64,000 nt of DNA, from NCBI RefSeq assembly GCF_964275005.1, contig NC_092694.1, positions 36,901,542 to 36,965,541 on the forward strand, in the 5' to 3' direction. This DNA is from Diadema setosum. Lineage: Eukaryota; Echinodermata; Echinoidea; Diadematoida; Diadematidae. This document shows positions 1-12,075 of this stretch, piece after piece. A model generated the notes under the pieces. That model made no database searches. It saw only the letters and a program-made list of their open reading frames with translations, and had not been told where the DNA came from. A program made the translations under genes and the position numbers. How positions within the stretch are numbered: position 1 is the first letter of the stretch; each line of letters begins with the position of its first letter.

Positions 1-2240
1 CGCTATTTCATTTTCGTATGTGTTTACATACAAATACTATTAGGGCTATACCTGCTTATCAACAATAACCTTATTAATTGAAATTAATTGTCATGTAATG
101 ATTGTTGTGATGATTACAATACATTTAGTGATAATTAAGATGATAATACAAGCCAGTTTCTCTTAATTGTTCTAAAAAGAGTGTTGTCATTGTTTTCATC
201 TTCATTTAGTACACGCATGTATTGTTATTATAGCTGTGGTTGATCGTTCCAAAGATTTCTTTGCCCCCCCCCTTTTTTTGTGGATATATTATTATTTAAC
301 ACTTTTGCATTTGGACATCTATGGTAATACATGTATTCGGTATACTGTGTTTCATATTTTTTTACTTTTTACCGTTTTTTTTTTTACTTAATTAACTTAC
401 TTTTTCATTTTTTCACATTATTTTTAATTCAAATTCGGTTCACTTCTTTCATAATACACTGTAATTATGAATGTTTGTTCTAAGATGAAGGATACCGCTA
501 AATCTTGGGAAAAAGACGTGCCAGTCAGTAATAATTACTTGTATTTACTCATCTTTCATACTCATGCATGCACTCTGTTATTTCTTTCTCTGAAATAATA
601 TATTAATTTCTTTATTTCTTATTATTCCACATATTTGTGACATTTACTTTGTCACAATTTTTATCAGTGTCATTATTGTCATTTGGCTCGCATGCGAATT
701 CACTCATAATTCCTCATTTTCCATCTTTCTCTTTCCTGCTCAACAGATTCTATGATAGCTGCACCTGATCATATAAAGACATAAACTCATCCTGCATGCA
801 CTCTTCGAAACTGATAAACTCCTAAAAATACATGAATATCAACACTATCAGAATTTCAAGCTTCATTTTAAATATATAATAATGGTCATGTTTTATTATG
901 CCTTTTGCAGCAATATATTGAAGAGGTACATTATGTAATCGAAGAAACATAGGTCCTCAATAGAATATCAAATTTGACTTATTCAGAGATGAGTAATGAC
1001 AATGGGAAGGATAACAATTGTGGAAGAGCTCCATAAATCAATACATATCCAATGGCAAATGGAGATGGAATCAAGATTCAAGAATATGTGTAATTCAAGT
1101 TCATTATTATATCAGTTCTTGTGTGTTCACAAAAAGAGGAACACAGTTCGAACATGCACACCAAATCTTACATCGTACATTTACATCTATAGAGTGCGGA
1201 CGGAACATATACAAGAGAAAGAATAACATCCTCAAATTAATATATCAAGCATAACTACATGTATGTATATGACCACTCAAAGATGTTGCTGCATATGCAT
1301 GAAGCTTGAGAGTGCTGCAACACCCATATGCTCAGATAAAAACTTGATGTATATCATACAAAAGAGAAGAGGTACTGCATGTACATGTAGTTACACTATT
1401 CACAGGACAGTAGAGAAAAAGAGAGGGAAATGGGTGTCTAAAATAGGTCGATGTAAGGAGTGCCAAGCCAATTAAGTCTCTAATAGAAGTCATACATATA
1501 TAAGGAAACAAATTAATCACAACATAAATGATCATGCTCATGTTAACCAATAATTAGCATCTAAAAATGTGTGTAGAAAGCCCATAATATCAGCCTTTCG
1601 CCCCGAAGGCTTGTATTATGAGAAAAGAGAAATTTTGGCCGACCCCCCCCCCCTCCCTGTGAATCCTTAATCCACCAGTACTATAAACACATTCTGAGAA
1701 TGTGTTTTAGTACATGTACTAGCAAATTCACAAGAGGGTTGGGGAAATTCAGCCAAAATTGTGTGTGGCTAAAATAATTAAAAAGAAAGGTCATCAGCAA
1801 AACTACGGGGTGGATGCAGACGAATTTTCATGTGATGACTAAAAAATATGCAGCTAAAGGAAAAAAAAAAAAGACGGCGGAGAGGGGCCAAGGCTAATTT
1901 GACTCCCCTCCCCCCCCCCCACCAAAAAACAAACAAACAAACACCACTGTTTTACAGCACCTTTCAAGGACTCTTAATTTTTTGTTTGTTAAAAACAAAC
2001 GTCTCGAAGTAAAGAATTCCATATTGTAGGCGAAATGTAGACCGATACAGTGTATAAAGTGTACATCCCAAGCTATTAAAGAAAAAAAAAAAAGATTATG
2101 AATATCATTTAAAGTAAGAATTTCAGTGTGTTTAATCATCTTTAGTTGAGTTGCAAATGACATGTACATATTTAATAAGAGCAGTAAACTTCGAAGCGCC
2201 CCCAAGCCCTTCTATACTTAATTATTCATGTGTAAAGGTA
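1..2240. other. AT-rich intergenic sequence, no gene recognised
   Basis: The stretch is AT-rich with homopolymer runs, for example a C/T run near 266-288 and a C run near 1907-1920. Open frames here are under about 105 codons and give low-complexity translations with no domain I recognise. No RNA gene or terminal-repeat element could be made out. Confidence 0.6.
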
Positions 2241-2248
2241 GCGCCAGG

Positions 2249-2330
2249 GCACTCTGGTGGTCTAGTGGTTATGACGCTGGTCTAGTAATCCAGAGGTCGT
2301 GGGTTCGAATCCTGCTTGGGCTGCCTGTGA
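2249..2330 (+). mobile_element. tRNA-Thr-derived SINE head
   Basis: The sequence contains a perfect RNA polymerase III A box (TGGTCTAGTGG, 2258-2268) and a perfect B box (GGTTCGAATCC, 2302-2312). Between them is an anticodon-like arm whose loop CTAGTAA would read AGT, the threonine anticodon. The T arm pairs with wobbles, but the 5' and 3' acceptor segments do not pair and the anticodon stem has a T-T mismatch. A T run and non-tRNA sequence follow. This fits a tRNA-Thr-derived SINE rather than a working tRNA gene. The downstream body and end of the element could not be fixed. Confidence 0.7.
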
Positions 2331-3132
2331 TTTTTTTTTCACAGCAGCCTACAAACTGCACACTGCAGTTGCGTGCGTTACTACGGATGGAGACAAATGA
2401 ATAATCTATTATTTTAATATACGATGTTTGACATCCTTATTGCAGTCACTTTCTTTAATCGTGAATTTAGAGACATAATGAATTATTATTAAAAGAACTC
2501 AAATTTCTGTATTTTGTTGTGAGTTTGCATGGGAACATACACGTATCATAATTTACAATTTTAGTTAGATAAAGAACATCTTAGAACAGTCTAGTGATGG
2601 TTGAATAATTATGTCAATTTGTGAAAAGTCCTATCATTTACATGGAGTGCATGTTCCCATGTTTATAAGAATCATACGTGACACATTCAAAGTGGGTTGA
2701 AGACAACAAAATAATAAATAAAAGAATAAAGGAGAATAGAACTTAATCTGATTACAGCATCATCTAAATATTGCCAATGTGCACTTAGAAATCTATCAAG
2801 ATTTATCACAAGGTTATGATTACCACACAAAACCTTCAAGATTTATTATCATGAAATACATACCAATGAACACTTAAAAAAATCTAACGTTCCACATCCA
2901 CACGAAGCTTTCCTTGATATAAATGTCTCTCTGTAGTGTTATTAAAGTGTAGCAAAATTGTAATTATGACATCACAGAATGGAATGCATTGTTTTCACCT
3001 TCAATCTTAGGATCTCCTTTCATGTTTCCACTTTACAATCACATTTCACTGTAGATATACCGTCCTTATGTTGTCGCCCTTCATCCCAATTTCTCCCTTC
3101 TATCCTATCTGTAGATTGTCTTCTTTCCTAAG
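2331..3132. other. AT-rich intergenic sequence, nothing recognised
   Basis: No coding potential, RNA gene or terminal repeat was seen between the SINE and the tandem duplication. Confidence 0.5.
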
Positions 3133-4232
3133 CCATTGTATTCACATTCCTTGATGATCAGCACGATGCTGTACTTTTTTCTTCTTCTCTGAAACAGTCC
3201 AGCTCTTCGCTACTGCATGGCATCAGTCATCTGAAAGAAAAGACAGAAATTAAGAACTTTCGATTAAAATCAAACATCATGATACAAGATACAACTTTCA
3301 TTTTGAGAAAAAGAAATCAGCCAACTAAACTGTAGTTGAAATTATTTTGCTCTATTTATTTAAACATAAAACAAAACGGTATACAGGATCAAAGAATGTC
3401 AAAAAAAATACTGCTGTTTTTGATGCATATTCAAATTGTCTCGCCTTTTACATATTTTAATGATGCAAGATCTTATGTCTAGCACTTAGTAAGTCTCATG
3501 TAGAATTTAAATTATTATTCACATGAATAAATCTGCATGTCCTTGTAAACAAGGCATTGCTTTGAAAAAGCTGAATGTTACTAATTGCATCTGGGAAAGA
3601 GTCTACGACAATCAAACTTGTTTATTATCAGAGACTTTAACATCTTAATAAGACCTAGACTCTACATTACCATTGTATTCACATCCGTTGGTGATATACA
3701 CGACCCTGTACTTTTCCTTTTCTTTTCTGAGACAGTCCAGTTCTTCGCTACTACATGGCACCAGTCATCTGAAAGAAAAGAAAGAAATTAAGAACTTTTG
3801 ATTAAAATCAAACATCATGGCACAAGATACAACTTTAATTTTGAGAAGAAAAAAAAAATCAGCCAACAAAACTGAAGTTGAAATTATTTTGCTCTATTTA
3901 TATTAAACATAAAACAAAATGGTAGGCCTATGCAGGATCAAAGAATGTCAAAAAATGCTGCTGTTCGTATTTGATGCATATTCAAATTGTCTCTTCATTT
4001 ACACATTTTACTGATGCAAGATATTATGTTTAGCACTTGGTATGTCTCATGTAGAAATTGAATCATCATTCACATGAATATAAATCTACATGTATTTGTA
4101 AACAAGGCATTGCATTGAAATAGCTGAATATTACTACATGTACCTGCATTTGGGAAACAGTCTATGACAATCAAACCTGTTTCTTATCAGAGACTGTAAC
4201 ATCTTAATTAGACCTAGACTCTACATTATCAT
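3133..4232. repeat. Head-to-tail tandem duplication of a ~540-bp unit
   Basis: Copy 1 (about 3133-3669) and copy 2 (about 3670-4232) align along their length with scattered substitutions and small indels, and copy 2 begins where copy 1 ends. Each copy holds, on the minus strand, a pyrimidine tract and AG (around 3232 and 3770) that could be a splice acceptor followed by ATGACTG. Short open tails of five or six codons follow before a stop. A minus-strand transcript with duplicated last exons is possible. A candidate donor lies near 4388 (TTCCAG then GTTAGT on the minus strand). I cannot recognise a protein, so this stays a repeat. Confidence 0.65.
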
Positions 4233-6697
4233 TCAGCTTTTAAAGGTATTAACCATTCACCTATAAAACACTGGCATTGTCATGTGCATCATATTTCTTT
4301 GATACTGCACATATTTTCATGAAGTCTGCACAAGAATGCAAATGAAACACGTCTGCTGTTTGGTATTTATGAAAAAAAAAATCACTAACCTGGAAGTCCT
4401 TGGCCTTAGAAATAACACGTGGCGAGTTAGTAGGAATTGACGTTAAAATAGAATAAGAATAGATCTACTAAATAGGCCTTTGCCTCATGAATGTCTGGTC
4501 TAATTATAGACTAAGTGAAGTCTAGACCTTTTACTTTTAAGTTACCAGTGGTTCACAAAATTTATATTATAGATCTAGACTACATCTAGATCTAGACATC
4601 TAATACTATTAGATCTTGGCAACTTTTGTCTTTGTGACACGAAATTAACACGTCACGGATGATATTGCGGCGATATCCAACAGGATGACAGTACCACTAT
4701 TACTGACTCAGTAAGTTGACATAGATAACTAACATCAACTTGTTAACGTACGTTAGAGATGGCACCATATACAAAAGCCGGTGACACTGACACTGACAGA
4801 TCGAACGACTACGTTTAGACTAACGTTAAAGAGTTAGACTCGCCATCTCAGTAAGTCGGCCAAAGACAAAGTCAATACAGGGCTAAGTCAGTATTACTGT
4901 TATGTTAGGCCTAACAAATGTTAACGGTTACTCGGTTAGGTTAGGTTTACCAGAACTCAAGAGTCCTGGTTAAATCAGTCGAGGGACATTTCTTAGAAGT
5001 CCTTCGATTCCAGAATAAAAAGTGTGAAAGAACAAAGGGAAATAAGGAAAGAAGAAAGGACAAAAGATTATGTATGGCTGCTGTGGAAATTGACAGCGCC
5101 ACTGTATCACTATCAATCAAGCGTAAATATATAAACGCCATTTGGTTGGGCCACATTCACAAGTTTTAGGGGAAAAAAGCCCCACCGCTGTGCTTAGGTA
5201 CTCCACTCGAACTAACGTTAGACATACACTACACACAGTACGGTACTAAGGCTGAATTCACAAGTATACTTTAACACTGCACTGTACAGGAAAGCCACCT
5301 AACCTGTAGAGTACTCGTAGTGTTTAGGTAGTATCACTAGACCACATACTGTCATAGATGACATCTACACCAACGCTGCACACTGGCACTGGTCCGACGG
5401 TCCCTGACCAGGAAAAATCACTGTTGGACACTGACCAGTAACTTTTTCAGGAATGGACCAGTAAAGATTGGGGGAAAAAATGGGTGGACTCTACCTACTA
5501 TTACCACTAGTCTAGATGTAGATCTAGAGCTAGACTACCGTGTACCGGTATGGCTCTGAACTGTGTTAATTTGACTTGGTCTTAGACTTCAGCTGATCTT
5601 AGTTTTAGTAACTGGTACCGGTATTACAAGTAAAGTCTTAACTTAGACTTAATAGTTAGACTTGAAAGTAAAAGTCTAACATGTCTAACTTTATTCTTTA
5701 CTCTTCCTTTGAGTTTTACTGTTAGACTTTTTTTTTTTTTGTTTAGTACGCCTACTTTGTCAATCTCATGATTTCATTTTCAACTCAAAAGTCAAGGCTT
5801 TAAATAGTGTCTTCGAGACTTTGAAATCTTGCAATCTGCATGTCTTGCACACAGACGTTACGACTACAGTACTCAGTAGTCTCAGAAGTAACGACATAAG
5901 TTGAAAAGAAACAATAAATAATATGATTTGGGATCTATTTTGAAATTGGATGGCGTTTACAGACTAGGCTTCATAAGCATCACGCGATTGAATACATGGG
6001 ACTACACACTACCGCAATTAATGGTTATGGTAGTCCAACTGAAACTGTTATTTTGAGCATGATTTTAATAGGATTATAGCTTACCATTCACTTCACTCGT
6101 GGACAGTGGGCTGGCTTAGGCCGTCATTCATCTTTCAGAAGGTTTGGTTCTCACTCTGAGATCTGGATTAGGGCCAAAACCTAATTCTAGGCCAGTAAGT
6201 TGAACAAAGCTCAAAGTAACGCAACTGCGACAGTTCGTGAAACCCGCATTGCTCTTCACCGTAGCAATTCGGGTTTTACGAACCGGCGTATCTTTCGTGC
6301 GTCGGTTCGTGAAACTCCTTTTTCTCAATTTCTCGATATTTCGAGTACCGTCGTTTTTTTCTTTCTTTGATAAAATTAAGAATAATTAATTTTGTGACCT
6401 AAAATTTTGGGATTCAGTAGAGTTTTGAAAGCACTTTCATTTGGTACCAATATCTCGATTTTGAAAATTTTGACCAAAATCGAAATAGCGTCAGTTCGTG
6501 AAAACGCCGACGAAGTATACCAGAGCACAAGTAGTGAACCCAATATTCTGAAGTACATAAGTGTTAACCAAGAGTTTTGCATCAATACACATTGCTAAGT
6601 GAATAGACCCCCAAAACGGATATCGCAGTATTTTGAAAAAAGTGGGTAAAACTTTACAGCTTTTCGAAGGAGTCATTCTAAAATTACCAGCACTCAG
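4233..6697. other. Intergenic sequence, no gene recognised
   Basis: The stretch is unusually rich in the words TAGATCTAGA and TTAGACT (about 4460-4620 and 5500-5720). Small open frames exist on both strands, but none shows a domain or a convincing splice structure. It could hold 5' sequence of the uncertain minus-strand transcript suggested by the tandem duplication just before it. Confidence 0.45.
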
Positions 6698-6813
6698 GGC
6701 CGGCGGAACCGGGGGGGGGGGGGGGGGGACCGGGAACCTTTAAACGTGATAAGGCCCCCTTTTTTGCCCTGAAGTTGTTTGCTTGTCAGCTTATGAAACC
6801 CGGAAGAGCTCCC

Positions 6814-6844
<31 letters not shown>

Positions 6845-6865
6845 GAAAACGTGGCACCGGCCATG
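6698..6865. mobile_element. G/C-run MITE, copy 1
   Basis: A short element starts with GGGCCGGCGGAACC followed by a long G run. It ends with a C run, a T run and GGCACCGGCC, which is roughly the inverse of the start. Its interior has the phrase CTTGTCAGCTTATGAAACCC, matched in related form near 21,260 (inverted) and near 62,320. It is non-autonomous with no coding capacity. Confidence 0.6.
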
Positions 6866-8790
6866 AAAGAGTAGTAATAGATTAATAACGGAAAAGTGAG
6901 TGAACGAGACAGAAATGGAGGAGAAAAGATCCAAAGAAGAGGATGTTATCTTTTTTTATAGCGTGTTGCTCATGAATCCCTTCAGTTCCCTTAGATCGCT
7001 AGTGGACTAATAACCCTGAATCTATCAGCAGATGATTAAAAGCTTACTGAATTTTCAGACAAGCATACACATACTTTTTTATGTAGATAATATTTTTACT
7101 GGAATTCCGTTTGATGTCACCATCGTTTCCACAATTGCTTGTAAGCTAATATTCAACTAAATTCTAATATTAAACTAAATCAACGCGATCAAACTGAAAC
7201 CAAAAATCTGCTAAATCGTACAAGATAAACAAACGAAAGGACAGCATGACACGAAAGAATGCAGTAATCTAACATCTCATAAACTATATACTTGAATTGG
7301 TCGAACGAAATCCTTATTTTTGTTTTATAACAAGTAAAAATAATTAGCCATATACTGATAGCCACCATAACCACCAACCCTCACCCCCTCCATGCATAAT
7401 ATTAACTCACTCTACCCACCTCAAACCCATCCCTGTCCACACCTGTGACACAAAGCACACACATACACACACAGAGACACGCACACATATAAAAAAAACC
7501 CATATATATATATATATATTCACAGAACAATCGAAGCATCATTTCACTTCATTTCATTTATTCACTTTCACTTTCAACAAAAAATGAATATGAACAAAAC
7601 TTATGCTTAAAAAATACATATTCAAAATATGTCAACAAAGTGTGAAACAAAGATTCAGATGTTTAGTAAAATATACTGAACATGGAGGGGAAGCTGAAAG
7701 CAGGGTTCTTTTTTTTTATTTTTTTTTATTTTTTTATTTTTTTTTTTTGAAAGCAGGGTTCTTAATATGCATTCCCCTCAAAACAACTGTTAATAAGATA
7801 TATAGATAAGAATGTTGGCTACAGATAAACGTATTTAGACCTACAGTGACAGTAGGACATTGACAACAAATACCCGAAACCCTAACAAAGCCCTATACGA
7901 GATCGTCCCCTCGCAGTAAGGGATGGGGAGGGGGGTATGAAGGAGTCATGTGTTGAGTTTGAAACGGATCGCTGTAGTGAACTGTAAAGGAAATGGTTGA
8001 TGAAAAAAAGTCTTGCACAGAACTCAAATTACCATGATTACGGGAAGGAGAAAAACAAGCGCAAAGGATGGATTCACAATTGGGTTGTACGATCAGTTGC
8101 GAAGGCATCCCATAGTTTTACATATACACGCGATCGATGTCCTCCGAGAGACATGCTGACAGAATAACTTTAATACATCCTGCCAGCTTTCACTTACTGT
8201 TCTTGCTGTGTTGACTCTTTAATGTCAGATCAACCACACTACCACATTGCGCAAGAACACAAATGGCGAACTTTGAAATGTTGCAATATCCTGTCTGAAA
8301 TCGTGGTACCTGTATAACATACAGCAGCTGTTTAAATCGTGGTACCTGTATAACATACAGCAGCTGTGTACAGCATAACGTATAAAACATGGAATTCCCC
8401 TGCTTTCACAATCAAACCTTGTCTTCACATCAAGCACTCCAGATCCGCGGAGGCATCCTCTTTTCTCGATAAGCTGACTTTTGTTTGTCTATTGTGTTTT
8501 TTAACTTCATTCTCGCTTGAAAATTCTATTTTTCTATTTTTTTTTTTCTGGTACGGCAACCACTGACAGATTCAGGAATTGTAATTGAATAGGCCTACAC
8601 TTCGAGCATTGGTACGAACTTCCTTGAGCACTGATTCAGGTGAGTTTAAGCTTGGTCACAACTTGGCTATCTATACATTTTTAATAGGGGAAGCCACATG
8701 TTACCGGCATGACACGCAATTGCCATACAATATTAAAATGAGGTCAAAGCTTATGAAAGGATGCAATGCTTGAATAGTAGGCGTATATTT
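6866..8790. other. Intergenic sequence with microsatellites and short duplications
   Basis: This holds a CA-rich tract (about 7440-7490), a TA run (about 7503-7520) and a possible minus-strand retroelement 3' end with TTCATTTCATTTATTC near 7545. A T-rich insert is flanked by a direct repeat (7696-7763). A 32-bp sequence occurs twice (about 8299-8330 and 8336-8367). No host gene was recognised. Confidence 0.5.
7696..7763. repeat. Poly-T tract between 14-bp direct repeats
   Basis: GAAAGCAGGGTTCT occurs at 7696-7709 and again at 7749-7762, with only T runs and a few A's between. The arrangement resembles a target-site duplication around the A-tail of a retroposed copy on the minus strand that carried almost no body. 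Confidence 0.6.
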
Positions 8791-10152
8791 TTTGTATTGT
8801 ATTGTATTGTATTTATTCAGACAAATCAAAAACAGCATGTCTAGGGGTGCAAAAAAAGGTACGAATACCCATGCATGTCTGCACCCCTGGAGTACATCAT
8901 CACAAAATTAAACAAATTAAAAATTATGATTGGTACATTGAAATACAAAAATCTAAATACATATAGGTACAAATATAATACAGTTATTGTAAAATGACAA
9001 TGAAATCAAACTCTGGCATTCGGAACAGCAATGTATAGCACAAAAAAATGGGTAACCAGGATAAAATGTAAATAAGTGATATCGCAAAAGAGGAATAATC
9101 GTCTAAGACAACAAACCATATTGCAGGGTATACTAGCGGAATATTAAAACATGGACGAATACATTGAAGAAAAAAAAAATCTATATCATAGTATATGCAC
9201 ATTAATATTGCACCGGACAGAGTAAGATTAAAATTCATCAAAAGAGACTTATATGATATACATGATACATTGTAGAATGAATTCACATACATAAAAACTG
9301 TCTTAATAAATATTTAAAGCGAGAAAGAGATGTACTGGCTACAATGTTGCTTGGCAATGAATTCCATTCTTGTGAAGTCTTGAGATAAAAAGAACATTTG
9401 AAATAATCAGTTCTTGCAAACGGGATATATACTTTCTTAGTATGATCATTTCTACCAAATCTGTTCTCACGTGTAATTCTTTGTTGTCCAGTGTTCACTA
9501 TATCATTTATCATTTTGTAAAACATTATAAGTCTGAAATACTTACGTCTTGTAATTAATTTCGAGAAATGTATCTTTTGCAACAACGTATCATAACCTGT
9601 TTCCCAGTCACGAAACAATAATTTAACAAACCTCTTCTGAACACGCTCAAGTACGTTAATGTGAGATAATCTGTATGGATCCCATGCAGCAGCACAGTAT
9701 TCTAAACACGGACGTATAAGAGAATTATATAAACTGATTAAAACATGTGAGGGACAATGTAAAAAATTCCTTTTTATGACACCAATAATTTTACTACATT
9801 TAACATACGTTTCATTACAATGATCGTTCCAGTTGAGTGTTTCATTGATAATTATTCCTAAATATTTTTCTGAATGAGTTATACTTAATTTCTTTTCACA
9901 TAAAACATAATCATAATCATATTTTGTTCTTTTCCGTGACATTTTCATAATCTTACATTTATTAACATTAAAGTCAAGATGCCATGTCTTAGACCATTTA
10001 CCCAAAGCATCAAGATCTCCTTGTAAATCGTCACAGTCTTCAAGTGAATTAATACACCTATACAAAATGCAATCGTCTGCATAAAGACGAATATTAGAGG
10101 ATATATCATTACTGACGTAAGATTCAATATAAATCAGAGCTGTGCTCTTCAT
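8791..10152 (-). mobile_element. 5'-truncated CR1/Jockey-type LINE
   Basis: A 289-codon open frame on the minus strand (10152-9283) begins inside a reverse transcriptase. The palm motif LYADDCILY lies at residues 23-31. It is followed by the thumb-like segment with LNWNDHC, then LEYCAAAWDPY and LERVQKRFVKLL, which are typical of Jockey and CR1 clade elements. Everything upstream of palm motif C (endonuclease, fingers, first palm motifs) is missing, as expected of 5' truncation during target-primed reverse transcription. About 490 bp of 3' untranslated sequence follow, ending in an ATACA-type pentamer repeat at 8791-8815, a usual LINE 3' end. The frame is fully open, so the insertion is probably fairly young. 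The assignment to CR1 or Jockey rather than a sister clade is tentative. Confidence 0.88.
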
Positions 10153-10916
10153 AATCTTTAAAAGGGACCAGCTGAAAATACTGCTATAATAACACAGATG
10201 ATGCGTGGGGTTAGGGATATGATCAAACTTTTGACGATATGGGGAGTGCTCAGAATGCTGTGACCATATCTGTATTAGAATTACGACAATACATTATAAC
10301 TGATGACGAAACTTGCGTCAAATGAAAAATGAAACATCTAGCTGTTTCTTCTTGCGTGTAAGTCACCTGATTGTGATAGGCCTATCTGATAAACCAACAA
10401 TCGTTATGATTTTACGATAGTAGCACATTGAAAGATTCGATGAATTATTAGCACCAGAGAGAAACAAATCTCACGACTGATTATTTACGTCTGTTGAATT
10501 ACACAGCAATCAAATGAAACACTTCGATTTTTAATAAACATATCAGAGCTATGTACCAGAACAAACAACAAATACGTAACAATGTGCTTGCGTGAATATG
10601 CGATTATCATCGGTTAAGTAATTAAACTAGGCCTCTATCATCAATAATGGTCTTGTAACCGTTACATTTTGTGTCGGCGTTCAAAATCTTTAATCTTTTA
10701 TTTTACGTAATTCATTATTAACACTTCTTAAAAAATTAATGTGGACTATATCTGACAGTTTCATGAAATTTCAAATTCAATTATGGAAGCAAAGTAGATA
10801 TTTTCGTCTTTAAAACACGCACATCGTGCACTGTTCGTGGGCTTGTTTTCACTCCGACCGCTAAATACCCGGATGTCCGACCATAAGAATAGTTTAATGC
10901 CATTTTAGGTTTTTTA
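10153..10916. other. AT-rich intergenic sequence, nothing recognised
   Basis: No gene, RNA or terminal repeats were seen between the LINE fragment and the nested repeat block. Confidence 0.5.
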
Positions 10917-11313
10917 GTTCACTATTGCAATCGCTCTTCGTCCGGCGTCCGTCGTCCGTCGTGCGTCGTGCGTCGTGCGTAAACTTTTTACATTTTCATC
11001 TTCTTCTTGAAAACCCCAAGACCGATTTTCACCAAATTTGGCAGGTAGCATCGCTAGGGGGTTAATATCTCAATTTGTAAGAAAAGGCACCATGCCCCAC
11101 CCAGGGGGCAGGGGGGCAACCCCCCCCCCCCCCAAAAAAAAAAAAAATGAATCTAATTCTCAGCGGGCTTCCAGACTTCTTCCTCTTTTTTTCTCTCTCC
11201 TTTTGTATTTATGATGCTTCAATTAATCTTTCTATTGATGTTATTATTCCAGAGGGGCCCACATCCTACAAGCTCTGTCTTTTTAGTGGGTCTCTCCATT
11301 TTTCGCACTTTAA

Positions 11314-12075
11314 AGGGATAGTACAGTTTTGGTTGAGATGAGAATTAGGCTTTTAAATTTTTGCAAGATACCAAGAAAACACTTATGATATAGTACAGAG
11401 CCTACCGTTTTAATAATAATAATAATAATAATAATAATTGCATTTTTATGGCGCTTCATACTGACGTTTCTAAGCGCACTTTGCTACTCATACAAATAGA
11501 TTAGAAAACACAATAACATTAACAAAATCAGCGTTAACAGTAACAAAAGAAGAAGAAAGAAAAGAAGAAAGAAAAGAAAAGAAAACAAACATACATGTGA
11601 TACAATGGTACAATAATTGATAACTGTGTGCGCCTCCAGGAGAAAAAAAAAAATTACAACTGATTAAACAGGTGAGTTTTAAGAAGAATTTTAAATGATT
11701 CGACAGATGAGGCATTCTGAATATACAGAGGGTGTTTATTCAAAAGAGTGGGAGCAATGGAAGAGAAGGCTCGGTCACCATAACGGGTTTTAAGAGGAAT
11801 TCAAAGTTTATTTGATGAAAATCGGGTTTGGAACAACTGAAACATCCAAAAACAAAGTAAAACAAAGCGATCGTTACAAAGTGTGGGTCCCGCACTTTAC
11901 TAGAATCGTTCTTTTTTGGATATCTCAGCCATTTCAAAACCAATTTTTATCAAATAAACATTGAATTCCTCATAAAATTGCATGCTCTTTCATATTTCAT
12001 ATGAGATTTCTCATTATCTCACCTAAAAATGTTAGAAACCTGAAATTACGTCTCAACCAGAACTGTATGATCCCT
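11314..12075. mobile_element. Palindromic TTAA-flanked MITE (Kolobok-like), copy 1
   Basis: The element lies between TTAA at 11310-11313 and TTAA at 12076-12079. Its ends are inverted repeats (AGGGATAGTACAGTTTTGG against AGGGATCATACAGTTCTGG). The interior is a long imperfect palindrome, with one arm carrying AGGAATTCAAAGTTTATTTG and the other its inverse near 11935-11975. A TTAA target and AGGG termini suggest a Kolobok-type origin. A further repeat (about 11407-11788) sits inside one arm, judged by comparison with related copies near 17.4 and 56.5 kb. Confidence 0.65.
11407..11788. mobile_element. Interspersed repeat with TAA-repeat end
   Basis: The segment begins with eight or more TAA units (11410-11440) and continues with GCATTTTTATGGCGCTTCAT, a head seen in widespread short retroelement-like repeats of marine animals. 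It interrupts one arm of the palindromic MITE. No coding capacity is visible. It could be a SINE or the end of a LINE. Confidence 0.5.

Noticed and set aside
2249-2330. Functional tRNA-Thr gene
   Set aside because: The A and B boxes are perfect, but the acceptor arms do not pair and the anticodon stem has a mismatch, so a SINE head is more likely.
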